DNA of 64,000 nucleotides from Fodinibacter sp963811825 (GTDB lineage Bacteria; Actinomycetota; Actinomycetes; Actinomycetales; Dermatophilaceae): positions 1-64,000 of the forward strand of contig CAWESS010000019.1 of NCBI GenBank assembly GCA_963811825.1, given 5' to 3'. A program made the translations under genes and the position numbers. Below are positions 1 to 8,032 of the stretch, in pieces. The notes under the pieces were generated by a model, which saw only the letters and a program-made list of their open reading frames with translations, was not told where the DNA came from and made no database searches. Within the stretch, counting starts at the first letter, position 1, and each line of letters begins with the position of its first letter.

Positions 1-22
1 GGTCCCCGTGTCTGACAGCGAC

Positions 23-145
23 CTACGGGATCACGGGGTTGGCCGCTGAACAACGGTCCTGACACAGGGTGGCCTCGGCGAGCGCCACGCTGCGGCAGTG
101 GTTCCACTCGCTCGAGCCCTCCTTGTGGGAGGCGTCGCACGCGCC
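23..145 (-). other. coding-like tail in frame behind a TAA stop
   Basis: Reading on from the stop of the small gene at 146-379 in the same frame gives about 40 more codons to a TAG at 23-25. Nearly every codon ends in G or C, the mark of coding DNA in this genome. The translation has Cys spaced like the upstream part (an NHCRS stretch and a CQDRC stretch). This suggests one protein of about 118 residues with an ochre codon in the middle. It could be a nonsense mutation, a sequence error (one substitution restores the frame) or, less likely, readthrough. Upstream of 23 I see nothing. Confidence 0.5.
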
Positions 146-379
146 TTAGGCATCCTGCAGGTTGCGGATGCACCGACTCGCGCAGTCGGCCATGCCGGAG
201 TCGTAGACGTTCTCCCAGAACTCCGGCTCCGACAGGAACCTGTCCCAGCCCCACGTACCGCCGGCGGCCCTGATGCTCAGGACCTGTGCCTTGAGCACGA
301 GGTCGTTGTGGCGTCGTTCGAGGTCCGCCACGGATTGCTGGAGCTCTCGGACCGTCTGGTCCAGGTCGGCGTCGTCCAT
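146..379 (-). CDS. small coiled-coil, Cys-containing protein (probably interrupted)
   Basis: A 77-residue product whose start is fixed by an AGGAG ribosome site in the shared leader just before the ATG at 379. Residues about 8-35 have a heptad-like pattern rich in Leu, Val, Glu and Arg and should form a coiled coil. The C-terminal part has a short Trp-containing segment and a CASRC motif. No signal peptide or membrane segment is visible. I do not recognise the family. The frame continues as coding-like DNA beyond the TAA at 146-148, so the true protein may be longer. Its leader is almost the same as that of the metalloprotease gene upstream, so the two are probably expressed under the same conditions. 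Confidence 0.6.
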   Translation of the reverse strand: MDDADLDQTVRELQQSVADLERRHNDLVLKAQVLSIRAAGGTWGWDRFLSEPEFWENVYDSGMADCASRCIRNLQDA

Positions 380-387
380 CACAGTTT

Positions 388-485
388 CTCCTGTCCGCGG
401 CTGAGGGCGCATGACATCCGGCGCAGGAGCCGCTTGGTGAACCTTCAGTGTGGGCGCGCGCTCCACCGGCCGTCCATGGTCACAA
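388..485 (-). repeat. 98-base leader repeat, copy A
   Basis: This stretch lies directly before the small gene at 146-379 and matches 2162-2260 almost base for base, with a few substitutions and small indels. In the direction of transcription it starts with TTGTGACCATGGACG, contains TGAAGGTTCA (an inverted TGAA-N2-TTCA), and ends in the ribosome site. It probably carries promoter, operator and 5' leader of the downstream gene. Confidence 0.85.
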
Positions 486-499
486 AGGGCTATGGGTGC

Positions 500-2152
500 T
501 CAGACGATCGTCAGCTCTCCGGGGCCGTCGACATCGTCCCAGGTGATCGGGAGCAGGTCGCCGCTTCCGTTCCGCACGGCCGTGCAGACCGTGGCCTTGT
601 CCGGGAAGGGCAGGGCCGTCACCGAGATGGCCGTGCCTCCACCGGCCTGGGTGCCGCTCTCGCCGAGGCGTTCCACCTGGCCCGAGGCGCTGACTCCCCA
701 CTTGATCAGCAGCACGTTTCCGCTGTCACTGATGAGTGCGGTCAACACCCCGTAGGGGCGAGCGATGGTTGCGATCTCGCGGATCTCCCCACCTCGACCC
801 TCGCCACCGTTGACGCGGGTGATGTCGGCGCCGTCGGCGTTGGTCGTGAACGGGATGAGGAGCAGGTTGTCACTGCCGTCCCGACACACGACGACGAGGT
901 GGCCTGTCGGTGCCAGCACGATCTGCGACAGATCAGCTGAGCCCATCTGGTCGCCGGAGTCCGCCATGAGGTCGACGGACCCACCGGTCACGCGCCAGGT
1001 GCTGAGCACGAGCCGCGAGGAGTCGTCGGCGGACAGGATCGCCACGACCTGCACCGTCGGGCCCTGCTGGAGCACGACGCAGGAAACCTGTCGTGCCTGT
1101 GACCCGTCGACCCCGCTGTCAAAGAGGCGGGCGAGGGACCCGTTGGGCTGCACCTCCCAGACGATGTTGAGCAGCCGTCCGCTTGCGGAGATGCACGTCG
1201 TGAGGACCCGCGACCCGTCGAGCGCGACGATGTCGAGGTCGCCCACCTCACCGGCCTGGTTGCCGCTGTCGTCGAGCCGGGCGAAATTGGCGTCGTGGGT
1301 GATGAGCAGCAGCTCGCCGTCCGCGTCGCGCATCGCGCTGACGTAAAGGGGGCCGACGGCCACCATGCGCGCACTGGTCGCTGGGCCGCCGGTCGCGCCT
1401 GCCGGGTCACCCATGCGTAGGAGCACTCCGTTGTCCTGCACCCGCCAGAGCACGACCTGGTAGTTGCCGGAGCCGTTCTGAATCGCATTGGCCACGACCG
1501 CGGTGCTGTTGACGCCCGCAGCCGCAAGGGACGACGTGTGCAGGACTCCGCCCGCGCCGCCCTCTCCATCCGTGCGACGGATGACCGGCGCGGCGGGATA
1601 GAGGTGCTCCAGGAACGTCTTGTCGGTGACGGTGAGCGATCCCTTGCTGCCGATGTCACCGGGCGCCGGCAGCCCCGTCCTCGACTCGAAGATCGGGTTG
1701 GCTGGGTTGCCGGCGTGGTAGTGCATGAGGCTCTCGAAGTCGTACTTCTCCGTTCGCGCCTCCAGGTCCGCCTTCTCGTACTGCTCAGGGTCCTCGGTCA
1801 CTCGATCCTCGTGGAATATCGCGAAGTCGTCGCGGTCCTCACGCTGGTGTTCGTGGACCATGCCGACGGCGTGACCGAGCTCGTGGAGGATGACGCTCTC
1901 GGAGTTGAGGGACGCGTTGACGTACTGCTGCCCGCCCTGACGGCCGAGCTTGGAGTTCGCGTTCCCGCGGGTCTGCTTCGAGAACCGGATGTAGTCGTCC
2001 TGCGCCAGGCGTTGGACGAACCTCAGGTTCGTCTGTTGTTCGAAGGTGACGATCGCGGCCGCGATCGTGGCCTGGTTGCCGAGATCCGGATTGATCTCGT
2101 ACGGCAGGATGCCGCCGCGCCACAGATCTGTCCCGCGCTCCTGAGCAGCCAT
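500..2152 (-). CDS. astacin-family (M12A) zinc metallopeptidase with repeat domain
   Basis: The 550-residue product begins at the ATG at 2152, which has an AGGAGG site in front; a longer frame from 2191 would run into the shared leader. Residues 90-108 hold the full astacin signature HExxHxxGxxHExxRxDR (His90, Glu91, His94, His100), and a Met-turn SLMHYH follows at 141-146 with the expected Tyr. The peptidase domain covers about 1-195. The remainder consists of roughly six degenerate repeats of about 55 residues of the form W-x-V-x3-G-x-L-x-R-(x)-D-S-G-x-x-x-G-G, probably a beta-propeller or similar binding module. No signal peptide or propeptide is visible, which is unusual because astacins are normally secreted zymogens. 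Substrate unknown. Confidence 0.9.
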   Translation of the reverse strand: MAAQERGTDLWRGGILPYEINPDLGNQATIAAAIVTFEQQTNLRFVQRLAQDDYIRFSKQTRGNANSKLGRQGGQQYVNASLNSESVILHELGHAVGMVHEHQREDRDDFAIFHEDRVTEDPEQYEKADLEARTEKYDFESLMHYHAGNPANPIFESRTGLPAPGDIGSKGSLTVTDKTFLEHLYPAAPVIRRTDGEGGAGGVLHTSSLAAAGVNSTAVVANAIQNGSGNYQVVLWRVQDNGVLLRMGDPAGATGGPATSARMVAVGPLYVSAMRDADGELLLITHDANFARLDDSGNQAGEVGDLDIVALDGSRVLTTCISASGRLLNIVWEVQPNGSLARLFDSGVDGSQARQVSCVVLQQGPTVQVVAILSADDSSRLVLSTWRVTGGSVDLMADSGDQMGSADLSQIVLAPTGHLVVVCRDGSDNLLLIPFTTNADGADITRVNGGEGRGGEIREIATIARPYGVLTALISDSGNVLLIKWGVSASGQVERLGESGTQAGGGTAISVTALPFPDKATVCTAVRNGSGDLLPITWDDVDGPGELTIV

Positions 2153-2161
2153 GGTGGGTTC

Positions 2162-2260
2162 CTCCTGTCCACGGCTGAGGGCGGATGGCATCCGGCCCAG
2201 GAGCCGCTCTGGTGAACCTTCAGTGTGGGCGCGCGCCCGCGCACACGTCCATGGTCACAA
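2162..2260 (-). repeat. 99-base leader repeat, copy B
   Basis: Second copy of the leader found at 388-485, placed directly before the metalloprotease gene at the same distance from its start codon. Both copies end in the same GGACAGGAG ribosome site, so promoter and translation signal were duplicated together with or between the two genes. Confidence 0.85.
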
Positions 2261-2292
2261 CGAGCCAGTGGGGCGCACGGGTCGAGGCTGCC

Positions 2293-2916
2293 TCATCGCA
2301 CCCCTGCCACCCGGAACTGCACGGAGATCCGCGGCCCGACGGCCTTCGTGGTCTTCGGCACGCAGTGGTCCCAGGTGCGCTGGCACGACCCGCCCATGAC
2401 GAGCAGGTCACCGTGTCCGGCGGGCACGCGCACCGAGGAACCGCCGCCGCGCGGCCGCAGCACGAGATCACGGGGCGCCCCGACCGAGACGATCGCGACC
2501 ATCGTGTCCTGCTCACGTGAGCGACCGATGCGATCCCCGTGCCACGCCACCGAGTCCTGACCGTCGCGGTACAGGCACAGCCCTGCGGTGACGAACGGCT
2601 CGCCCAGCTCGCTCGCGTAGTGGCGGGTCAGGGCCTCGCGGCACTCGACGAGGGCGGGGTGGGGGAGCGGGGCCTCGTCACCGTAGAAGGACAGCAGTCG
2701 AGGAACGTCGACGATCGAGTCGTACATCTGCCGCCGCTCGGCGTGCCACGGCACCGTCTCGCGCAGCGAGACGTACAGCTCGTCGGCACCGCCCACCCAG
2801 CCGTTCAACACATCAACCCAGGCATCGTCGTCCAGCTGCGTGCGGCGCACCCCGACCAGCGGGTGCACGACGACGTCATCAGCCAGGTCGAGCAGCGACC
2901 CCTGGAGTCCGTACAT
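2293..2916 (-). CDS. AlkB-like 2-oxoglutarate/Fe(II) dioxygenase
   Basis: A 207-residue protein of the AlkB family, which removes alkyl groups from DNA or RNA bases by oxidative demethylation. The iron ligands are visible as WHGD (His126, Asp128) and His184 in the TWDHCVP stretch. The 2-oxoglutarate-binding arginines are in the GPRISVQFR segment near residue 196-202. Length is right for a bacterial single-domain AlkB. There is no ribosome site; a TAGGCT hexamer ends six bases before the ATG, suggesting a leaderless message. It stands alone, convergent with nothing, and is probably constitutive or damage-induced; no LexA-type box was noticed. Confidence 0.92.
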   Translation of the reverse strand: MYGLQGSLLDLADDVVVHPLVGVRRTQLDDDAWVDVLNGWVGGADELYVSLRETVPWHAERRQMYDSIVDVPRLLSFYGDEAPLPHPALVECREALTRHYASELGEPFVTAGLCLYRDGQDSVAWHGDRIGRSREQDTMVAIVSVGAPRDLVLRPRGGGSSVRVPAGHGDLLVMGGSCQRTWDHCVPKTTKAVGPRISVQFRVAGVR

Positions 2917-3002
2917 GCCGAGAGCCTAGACATCATTCGAACGCCTGTCCACAACCTTGGACATCTCTTGTCTTGCGTGTCCGGATGCCGTGGGGTGGCG
3001 GT

Positions 3003-3836
3003 ATGAGCGCCCACCCCCTCGCCGGTTCCGTCGTCGCAGTGCTCGGCGCTTCAGGTGCCCTGGGTTCACGGATCGCTCGCGGTGCCCACGAGCGTGGTGC
3101 CCACGTGGTGCTCGTGGGTCGGGACGCGGCGCGGCTGGGCGCGGTGGTTGCGGGTGCCGAGGTGGTCGTCGGGGACATCGCGGATGCCGGACTCGGCGAC
3201 CGAGTGGTTGCCGCCGCCGTCGCGCGCCACGGCGGCCTCGACGGGGTGGTCAACGCGGCGGGCGTCGTGGCCTTCGGTCCACTGATCGACACCGACGACG
3301 CCGTGATCGAAGAGCTCTTCCTGACCAACGTCCTCGGCCCGCTGTTCCTCCTGCGCCGGGTCGTCCCGGCGCTCGCCGAGCGTCGTGGGTTCGTGGCCCA
3401 GATCAGCGCCGTCGTGGCCGAGCACCCTTTGCCGGGGATGGCGGCCTACGCCGCGAGCAAGGCGGCGCTCAGCGCAGCGGACAAGGCACTCACCCGCGAG
3501 CTGCGCCGGTCGGGGGTCGACGTCATCGATGTCCGGCCACCCCACACCGAGACCGGGCTGGCCGGCCGCCCGCTGTCCGGGACAGCGCCGGCGCTGCCCC
3601 AGGGCCTCGACCCTGATGACGTCGCCCGCACCATCCTCGACGCCATCGAGGCGGGCAGGTCCGAGTCGCCTCCACCGATTTCGCCTGAGGTCGGCGCAAC
3701 GGCTGCTCCTGACACCGTGCGGCCGGGCGAGCGCAACAGGACACTCCAGGCGGGCGCAACCGAGCGTCAGGATGACGCGCCGAGTTGGTGTCGCACCACC
3801 CTGCGTCGCAGGGTGGGCGATGCCTCGACCTCGTAG
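3003..3836 (+). CDS. short-chain dehydrogenase/reductase, 3' end probably frameshifted
   Basis: Classical SDR fold: cofactor motif GASGALG at 15-21, NAAG at 84-87, Ser135, Tyr149 and Lys153 as catalytic residues (YAASK). The start at 3003 begins the conserved beta strand at the usual place; an upstream in-frame start would add a Pro/Gly-rich stub. The C-terminal ~60 residues after IEAGRSE are Pro/Arg-rich, lack SDR character and overlap the convergent acetyltransferase gene by 70 bases. A one-base shift near 3655-3670 would end the protein at a TGA at 3686-3688 with a short natural tail, so the long tail is probably an artefact. Substrate cannot be told. Confidence 0.85.
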   Translation: MSAHPLAGSVVAVLGASGALGSRIARGAHERGAHVVLVGRDAARLGAVVAGAEVVVGDIADAGLGDRVVAAAVARHGGLDGVVNAAGVVAFGPLIDTDDAVIEELFLTNVLGPLFLLRRVVPALAERRGFVAQISAVVAEHPLPGMAAYAASKAALSAADKALTRELRRSGVDVIDVRPPHTETGLAGRPLSGTAPALPQGLDPDDVARTILDAIEAGRSESPPPISPEVGATAAPDTVRPGERNRTLQAGATERQDDAPSWCRTTLRRRVGDASTS

Positions 3837-4360
3837 CCGGCGTCGAGGAAGACCTGGAGCAGCCCGACCGAAGCCTCGTCCCAGATCACCGTCTTTCCCG
3901 GCGGCGGCTCGGTGGGGTAGCCCTCGAGGACGCGAGCGCCGACCTGCCTGCCGTACTCGACGGTGGCGGCGGCGAGCTCGTACATCAGGCCCTGTCGACG
4001 GAACCCCTTGCGCACGACGAAGCAGGTGACCGACCAGACGCCCTCGAGGTCGGGGTCCGTCCGCATCCACGACTTCTGCCGGGCCCAGATCCTCGGGTAG
4101 TTCTCCCGCGGCTCGACCGCGACCCAGCCGGCGGGCTCGCCGTCGACGTATCCGACGAGGCCGGACGTGGGGCCACTCGTGCCGCAGCCGGCCTGATCCA
4201 GCAGAGCGGCATCGCGCTCCTCCTGAGTCGTGTCGCGCCAGATCCACCCCGGGACCTTGAGCGCCTGGCAGCGGCACTTGCGGGCACCGCCGGCCTCGAA
4301 CACGGCGTCCAGGTCCTCGCTCGTCGCATCGTTGGCCGGTCTCCAGCTGAACTCGGGCAC
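3767..4360 (-). CDS. GNAT-family N-acetyltransferase
   Basis: A 197-residue protein with the acetyl-CoA-binding R-K-G-F-R-R-Q-G loop at 117-124 followed by the usual helix, typical of Gcn5-related acetyltransferases. The N-terminal 35 residues contain closely spaced Cys (CRCQ), seen in a subgroup of actinobacterial GNAT proteins of unknown substrate. The GTG start at 4360 is preceded by TAGTCT with six bases between, a leaderless arrangement. Its 3' end overlaps the extended tail of the convergent SDR gene, which supports the view that the SDR tail is wrong. Confidence 0.88.
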   Translation of the reverse strand: MPEFSWRPANDATSEDLDAVFEAGGARKCRCQALKVPGWIWRDTTQEERDAALLDQAGCGTSGPTSGLVGYVDGEPAGWVAVEPRENYPRIWARQKSWMRTDPDLEGVWSVTCFVVRKGFRRQGLMYELAAATVEYGRQVGARVLEGYPTEPPPGKTVIWDEASVGLLQVFLDAGYEVEASPTLRRRVVRHQLGASS

Positions 4361-4611
4361 ACCGCGAGACTAGTGGGCGCTGGCGATGTCGGCCGGTTGA
4401 CCGGTTCCCGTGACATCCGGCGCTGTGGCGAGGACAGTCGACGTATCACCAGTGATCCACGCACCTCCTGCAGGTAGCGGAATCCGGCGGGTACTCGGTC
4501 ACCGTCATCGGCTGACGTCGGCAGCGCGACCGCGGTGGTCCCTGACGGTTCTTGGCTCGCAGAGACTCATCCTTGTCGGGCGATGACGGATGCCACCGGC
4601 TGCGGTCGGGT
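4361..4611. other. intergenic region before the SulP gene
   Basis: Holds the divergent promoters of the acetyltransferase (TAGTCT at 4367-4372 on the minus strand) and of the SulP permease. No small gene with convincing codon use and no strong hairpin was seen. Confidence 0.4.
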
Positions 4612-6363
4612 ATGAGCGTGCAGCCGTTCAGCAAGGCCTACAAGGGGCGGGGCGCGTTCGCGTCGGCGAGCCGGCCGCCCATGGCAACGCGCTTCGTGCC
4701 GTTCGCGAGGTCGATGGCCGGCTACTCGGGGGGCCGGCTGCGCACCGACGTGGTCGCTGGGGTCACCGTGGCGGCGCTGGCTCTGCCGGCATCCATGGCG
4801 TACGCGCAGCTGGCCGGTGTCCCGGTCAGCGCCGGCCTCTACGCGCTGCTGCTCCCGGTCCTTGCGTACGCCTTCCTGGGGTCCTCGCCGCGGGTAGCGG
4901 TCGGGCCTGAGGGCACCGTCGCGCTGCTCGTCGCGACCGCGATCGCTCCGCTCGCCACCAGCGGGAGCCCGCAGTACGCCACGCTCGTCGCGATGCTCGC
5001 GGTCATGGTGGGGGTGGTCTTCCTCGTGGCGCGTGTGGCCCGCATCGGCTGGATCGCCGACTACTTCTCCCAGGCGGTGCTGGTCGGCTACATCACCGGG
5101 GTGGCCGTCGTGCTCATCGCCGGCCAGCTCGGCAAGCTGCTCGGCATCTCCAGCGCGAAGGATGGCGCCATCGGCGAGACCATCGACATCCTGCGACACC
5201 TGGGTGACGCCAACGGCGTCACGGTCCTCGTCGGTGCGATGTCCATCGCCGTCCTGCTCGTGGCGGGACGGCTCAACAACCGGATCCCGGGCGCTCTGAT
5301 TCTCGTCGTCGTGGGCATCGCCGCGTCATGGTGGCTGGACCTCGCGGGCCAGGGCGTGTCGATCACCGGCCCTGTTCCCAGCGGCCTGCCCGGGCTGGAG
5401 GTGCCCGACCTGAGCCGCGGCGACGTCGGCTCCCTCGTCCTCGCGGCACTGGCCGTCTTCCTCGTCGCCTTCTCCGACTCCATCCTCATCTCGCGCTCCT
5501 TCGCCTCACGCCACCGCGAGGTCGTCGACGCCAACCAGGAGCTGCTCGCCTTCGGGGTTGCCCAGGTCGCTGCCGGCGTCACCCAAGGCCTCCCGGTCGG
5601 CACGAGCGGATCCCGCACCGCGGTCAATGACGACATGGGTGCGACCAGCCAGGTCAGCGGGCTGGTCGCCGCGGGGACCATCGCCGCCATCCTGGTGTTC
5701 CTCACCGGCCCCATCCAGTACCTGCCATCCGCGGTGCTCGGGGCGATCATCATGTATGCCGGGGCCAAGCTGATCGACCCTGCCCAGTGGCAGGCCCTGA
5801 CTCGCAGCAGCAGGGTCGAGGTCGTGATCGCCGCCATCACCGTCGCGTGTGTCGTCACGGTCGGAGTGCTGCAGGCGATCGTCGTGGCCGTGTTGCTGTC
5901 GGTCGCCGACATCATCCGCCGCGCGGCCCGCCCCGCGGACGCCGTGCTCGGCTGGTCTGCCTCCGAGGACCGGTACGTCGATGTCGTCGAGCACCCTGAT
6001 GCAGGTGTCACCGCCGGGGTGGTCGTCTACCGCATCCAGGACCGGCTCTTCTTCGCGAACGCCCACTTCTTCAAGCGCCGGCTCTGGGCCGCGGTGGACG
6101 GCGCGCCCAAGCCGGTGCGGCACGTCGTACTCGACGGGTCGTTCATCAGCGACATCGACGCGAGCGCCGAGGAGGCACTGCGTGAGGTCATCGAAGGCCT
6201 GAGGGAGCGCAACATCGAACTCCACCTCGCCCGCGCGACCCTGGAGCTGCGGGAGCGTCTCGACTCGGTCGGCCTCGTCGAGATGATCGGTACCGACCAC
6301 TTCCACGGCACGGTGACCGCAGCCGTCGACGCGTGCCGATGGCGCGCCGACGGTTCGTCATGA
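4612..6363 (+). CDS. SulP/SLC26-type anion permease with STAS domain
   Basis: A 583-residue membrane protein of the SulP family. The first 430 residues form about 11-12 hydrophobic segments, starting with the family's GGRLRTDVVAGVTVAALALP stretch, and include the typical VGPEGTVALL region. The last ~110 residues form a cytoplasmic STAS domain (VVYRIQDRLFFANAHFFKRRL onward, then a VVLDGSFISDIDASAEEAL strand-helix). SulP proteins carry sulfate, bicarbonate or other anions, usually with Na+ or H+; the substrate cannot be read from the sequence. Start chosen at 4612; Met at 4681, nearer the first conserved segment, is possible. No sulfate-assimilation genes are next to it. Confidence 0.92.
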   Translation: MSVQPFSKAYKGRGAFASASRPPMATRFVPFARSMAGYSGGRLRTDVVAGVTVAALALPASMAYAQLAGVPVSAGLYALLLPVLAYAFLGSSPRVAVGPEGTVALLVATAIAPLATSGSPQYATLVAMLAVMVGVVFLVARVARIGWIADYFSQAVLVGYITGVAVVLIAGQLGKLLGISSAKDGAIGETIDILRHLGDANGVTVLVGAMSIAVLLVAGRLNNRIPGALILVVVGIAASWWLDLAGQGVSITGPVPSGLPGLEVPDLSRGDVGSLVLAALAVFLVAFSDSILISRSFASRHREVVDANQELLAFGVAQVAAGVTQGLPVGTSGSRTAVNDDMGATSQVSGLVAAGTIAAILVFLTGPIQYLPSAVLGAIIMYAGAKLIDPAQWQALTRSSRVEVVIAAITVACVVTVGVLQAIVVAVLLSVADIIRRAARPADAVLGWSASEDRYVDVVEHPDAGVTAGVVVYRIQDRLFFANAHFFKRRLWAAVDGAPKPVRHVVLDGSFISDIDASAEEALREVIEGLRERNIELHLARATLELRERLDSVGLVEMIGTDHFHGTVTAAVDACRWRADGSS

Positions 6364-6495
6364 TGGCGCGCTGAGCGCAACAGCCCCGGCGGCCAGGGGG
6401 CTGGCACAGGAAACGGCGACCTCACCGGGTCGCTCCTCACCCACGGGGCGGCACGGCATCCCGCCGATGTCAGCGCGAGCACCGACAATGGTGCG

Positions 6496-7221
6496 GTGCC
6501 CCTCTACCGCGACGAGGCGATCGTCCTGCGCACCCAGAAGCTGGGTGAGGCCGACCGCATCGTCACCCTCCTCACCCGCCGCCTGGGCAAGGTGCGGGTC
6601 GTCGGCAAGGGCGTGCGGCGCACGAAGTCGCGTTTCGGCAGCCGGCTCGAGCCCGGCATGCACATCGACGTGCAGTGCTACGAGGGCCGCAGCCTCGACA
6701 CCGTGACCCAGGTCGAGACCCTCGACCCGTGGGGCGACGCCATCGCCCGCGACTACGCCTCGTACACCGCCGCGACCGCCGTGTTCGAGACCTGTGACCG
6801 GCTCACCGAGGAGCGCGAGCCGGCCCTGCAGCAGTACCTCCTGCTCGCCGGCGCGGTGCGCTCCCTCGCCGGTCGTGAGCACGACCCCAACCTCGTCCTC
6901 GACGCCTACCTCCTGCGTGCGCTGGCGGTCGCCGGCTGGGCCCCGAGCTTCCACGACTGCGCGAAATGCGGTGCGCCGGGCCCGCATCGGGCCTTCCACG
7001 TCGTCGCTGGTGGCGCCGTCTGCCCGAGCTGCCGTCCACCGGGATCGGCCGCCCCGGCCCCCGAGACCCTGCTGCTGCTCTCGGCCCTGCTCGCCGGTGA
7101 CTGGGCGATCGCCGACGCCTCCGACGTGCACCACCGTCGTGAGGGCAGCGGCCTGACCGCAGCCTTCCTGCAGTGGCACGTGGAGCGGGGTATCCGCAGC
7201 CTCCGTATGGTGGAGCGGTGA
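6496..7221 (+). CDS. recO: DNA repair protein RecO
   Basis: A 241-residue RecO, which loads RecA on SSB-coated DNA with RecR in the RecF pathway. The N-terminal OB fold begins with the typical YRDEAIVLRTQKLGEADRIV-like strand. A zinc-binding pair of Cys-X2-Cys motifs is at 155/158 and 176/179. The GTG start at 6496 has GACAAT six bases upstream and no ribosome site, pointing to a leaderless message. Its stop lies three bases before the next gene, uppS, an arrangement common in actinobacteria. Confidence 0.96.
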   Translation: MPLYRDEAIVLRTQKLGEADRIVTLLTRRLGKVRVVGKGVRRTKSRFGSRLEPGMHIDVQCYEGRSLDTVTQVETLDPWGDAIARDYASYTAATAVFETCDRLTEEREPALQQYLLLAGAVRSLAGREHDPNLVLDAYLLRALAVAGWAPSFHDCAKCGAPGPHRAFHVVAGGAVCPSCRPPGSAAPAPETLLLLSALLAGDWAIADASDVHHRREGSGLTAAFLQWHVERGIRSLRMVER

Positions 7222-7223
7222 GC

Positions 7224-8006
7224 GTGTCCAGCCCCTACCCGCCGCCCTTCCCGCACCCCAGCGGGGCCCGCCCGCCGCTCATCGAGGCAGGCCGGATGCC
7301 GCGTCACGTCGCCGTCGTCATGGACGGCAACGGGCGTTGGGCCAACCAGCGGGGCCTGCCACGCACCAAGGGCCACGAGGCCGGTGAGGCCGCCCTCCTC
7401 GATGTCGTCGCGGGCGCCATCGAGGTCGGGGTGACCCACCTCTCGGCCTACGCCTTCAGCACGGAGAACTGGAAGCGCAGCCCCGACGAGGTGAAGTTCC
7501 TCATGGGCTTCAACCGCGACGTCATCCGCCGACGCCGCGACCAGCTGAACGAGTGGGGCGTGCGGATGCGCTGGGTCGGGCGCCGACCGCGCCTCTGGGG
7601 TTCGGTCATCAAGGAGCTCGAGATCGCCCAGGAGCTCACCCGCAACAACACCGGCCTCACCCTCTACTTCTGCGTCAACTACGGGGGCCGCGCCGAGCTC
7701 GGGGATGCCGTGCAGCGCCTTGCCGAGGACGTCGCCAGGGGCCGTCTCAAGGCGCGAACGGTCGACGAGCGCACCATCGCCCGCTACCTGCCCGAGCCCG
7801 ACATGCCCGACGTCGACCTGTTCGTGCGGAGCTCGGGCGAGCAGCGCACGAGCAACTTCCTGCTGTGGCAGAGCGCCTACGCCGAGATGGTCTTCCAGGA
7901 CCAGCTGTGGCCCGACTACGACCGGCGCGACCTGTGGGAGGCCATCCAGGCGTATGTCGACCGCGAGCGTCGCTACGGCGGAGCGGTTGATGCGCCGACC
8001 GCCTGA
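7224..8006 (+). CDS. uppS: isoprenyl transferase (undecaprenyl diphosphate synthase type)
   Basis: A 260-residue cis-prenyltransferase that extends farnesyl or related diphosphates with isopentenyl diphosphate to make the lipid carrier for cell-wall synthesis. Motif MDGNGRWA sits at residues 33-40 with the catalytic Asp34, and the C-terminal RSSGEQRTSNFLLWQ-type motif binds the substrate phosphates. GTG at 7224 is preferred because GGAG at 7212-7215 is well spaced from it; GTG at 7218 overlaps the recO stop but lies too close to that site. Cotranscribed with recO. Confidence 0.95.
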   Translation: MSSPYPPPFPHPSGARPPLIEAGRMPRHVAVVMDGNGRWANQRGLPRTKGHEAGEAALLDVVAGAIEVGVTHLSAYAFSTENWKRSPDEVKFLMGFNRDVIRRRRDQLNEWGVRMRWVGRRPRLWGSVIKELEIAQELTRNNTGLTLYFCVNYGGRAELGDAVQRLAEDVARGRLKARTVDERTIARYLPEPDMPDVDLFVRSSGEQRTSNFLLWQSAYAEMVFQDQLWPDYDRRDLWEAIQAYVDRERRYGGAVDAPTA

Positions 8007-8032
8007 CCGCCGTGGTGGTTAGGGTCGACGGC

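Noticed and set aside
98..2215. Plus-strand frames opposite the protease and small gene
   Set aside because: The minus strand carries the astacin signature and ribosome sites; the plus frames lack any motif.
2023..2466. A common peptide RAPTLKVHQ at the start of two minus-strand frames
   Set aside because: It comes from translating the duplicated leader. Only one of the two frames is in phase with a gene, and both genes have better starts with ribosome sites after the leader.
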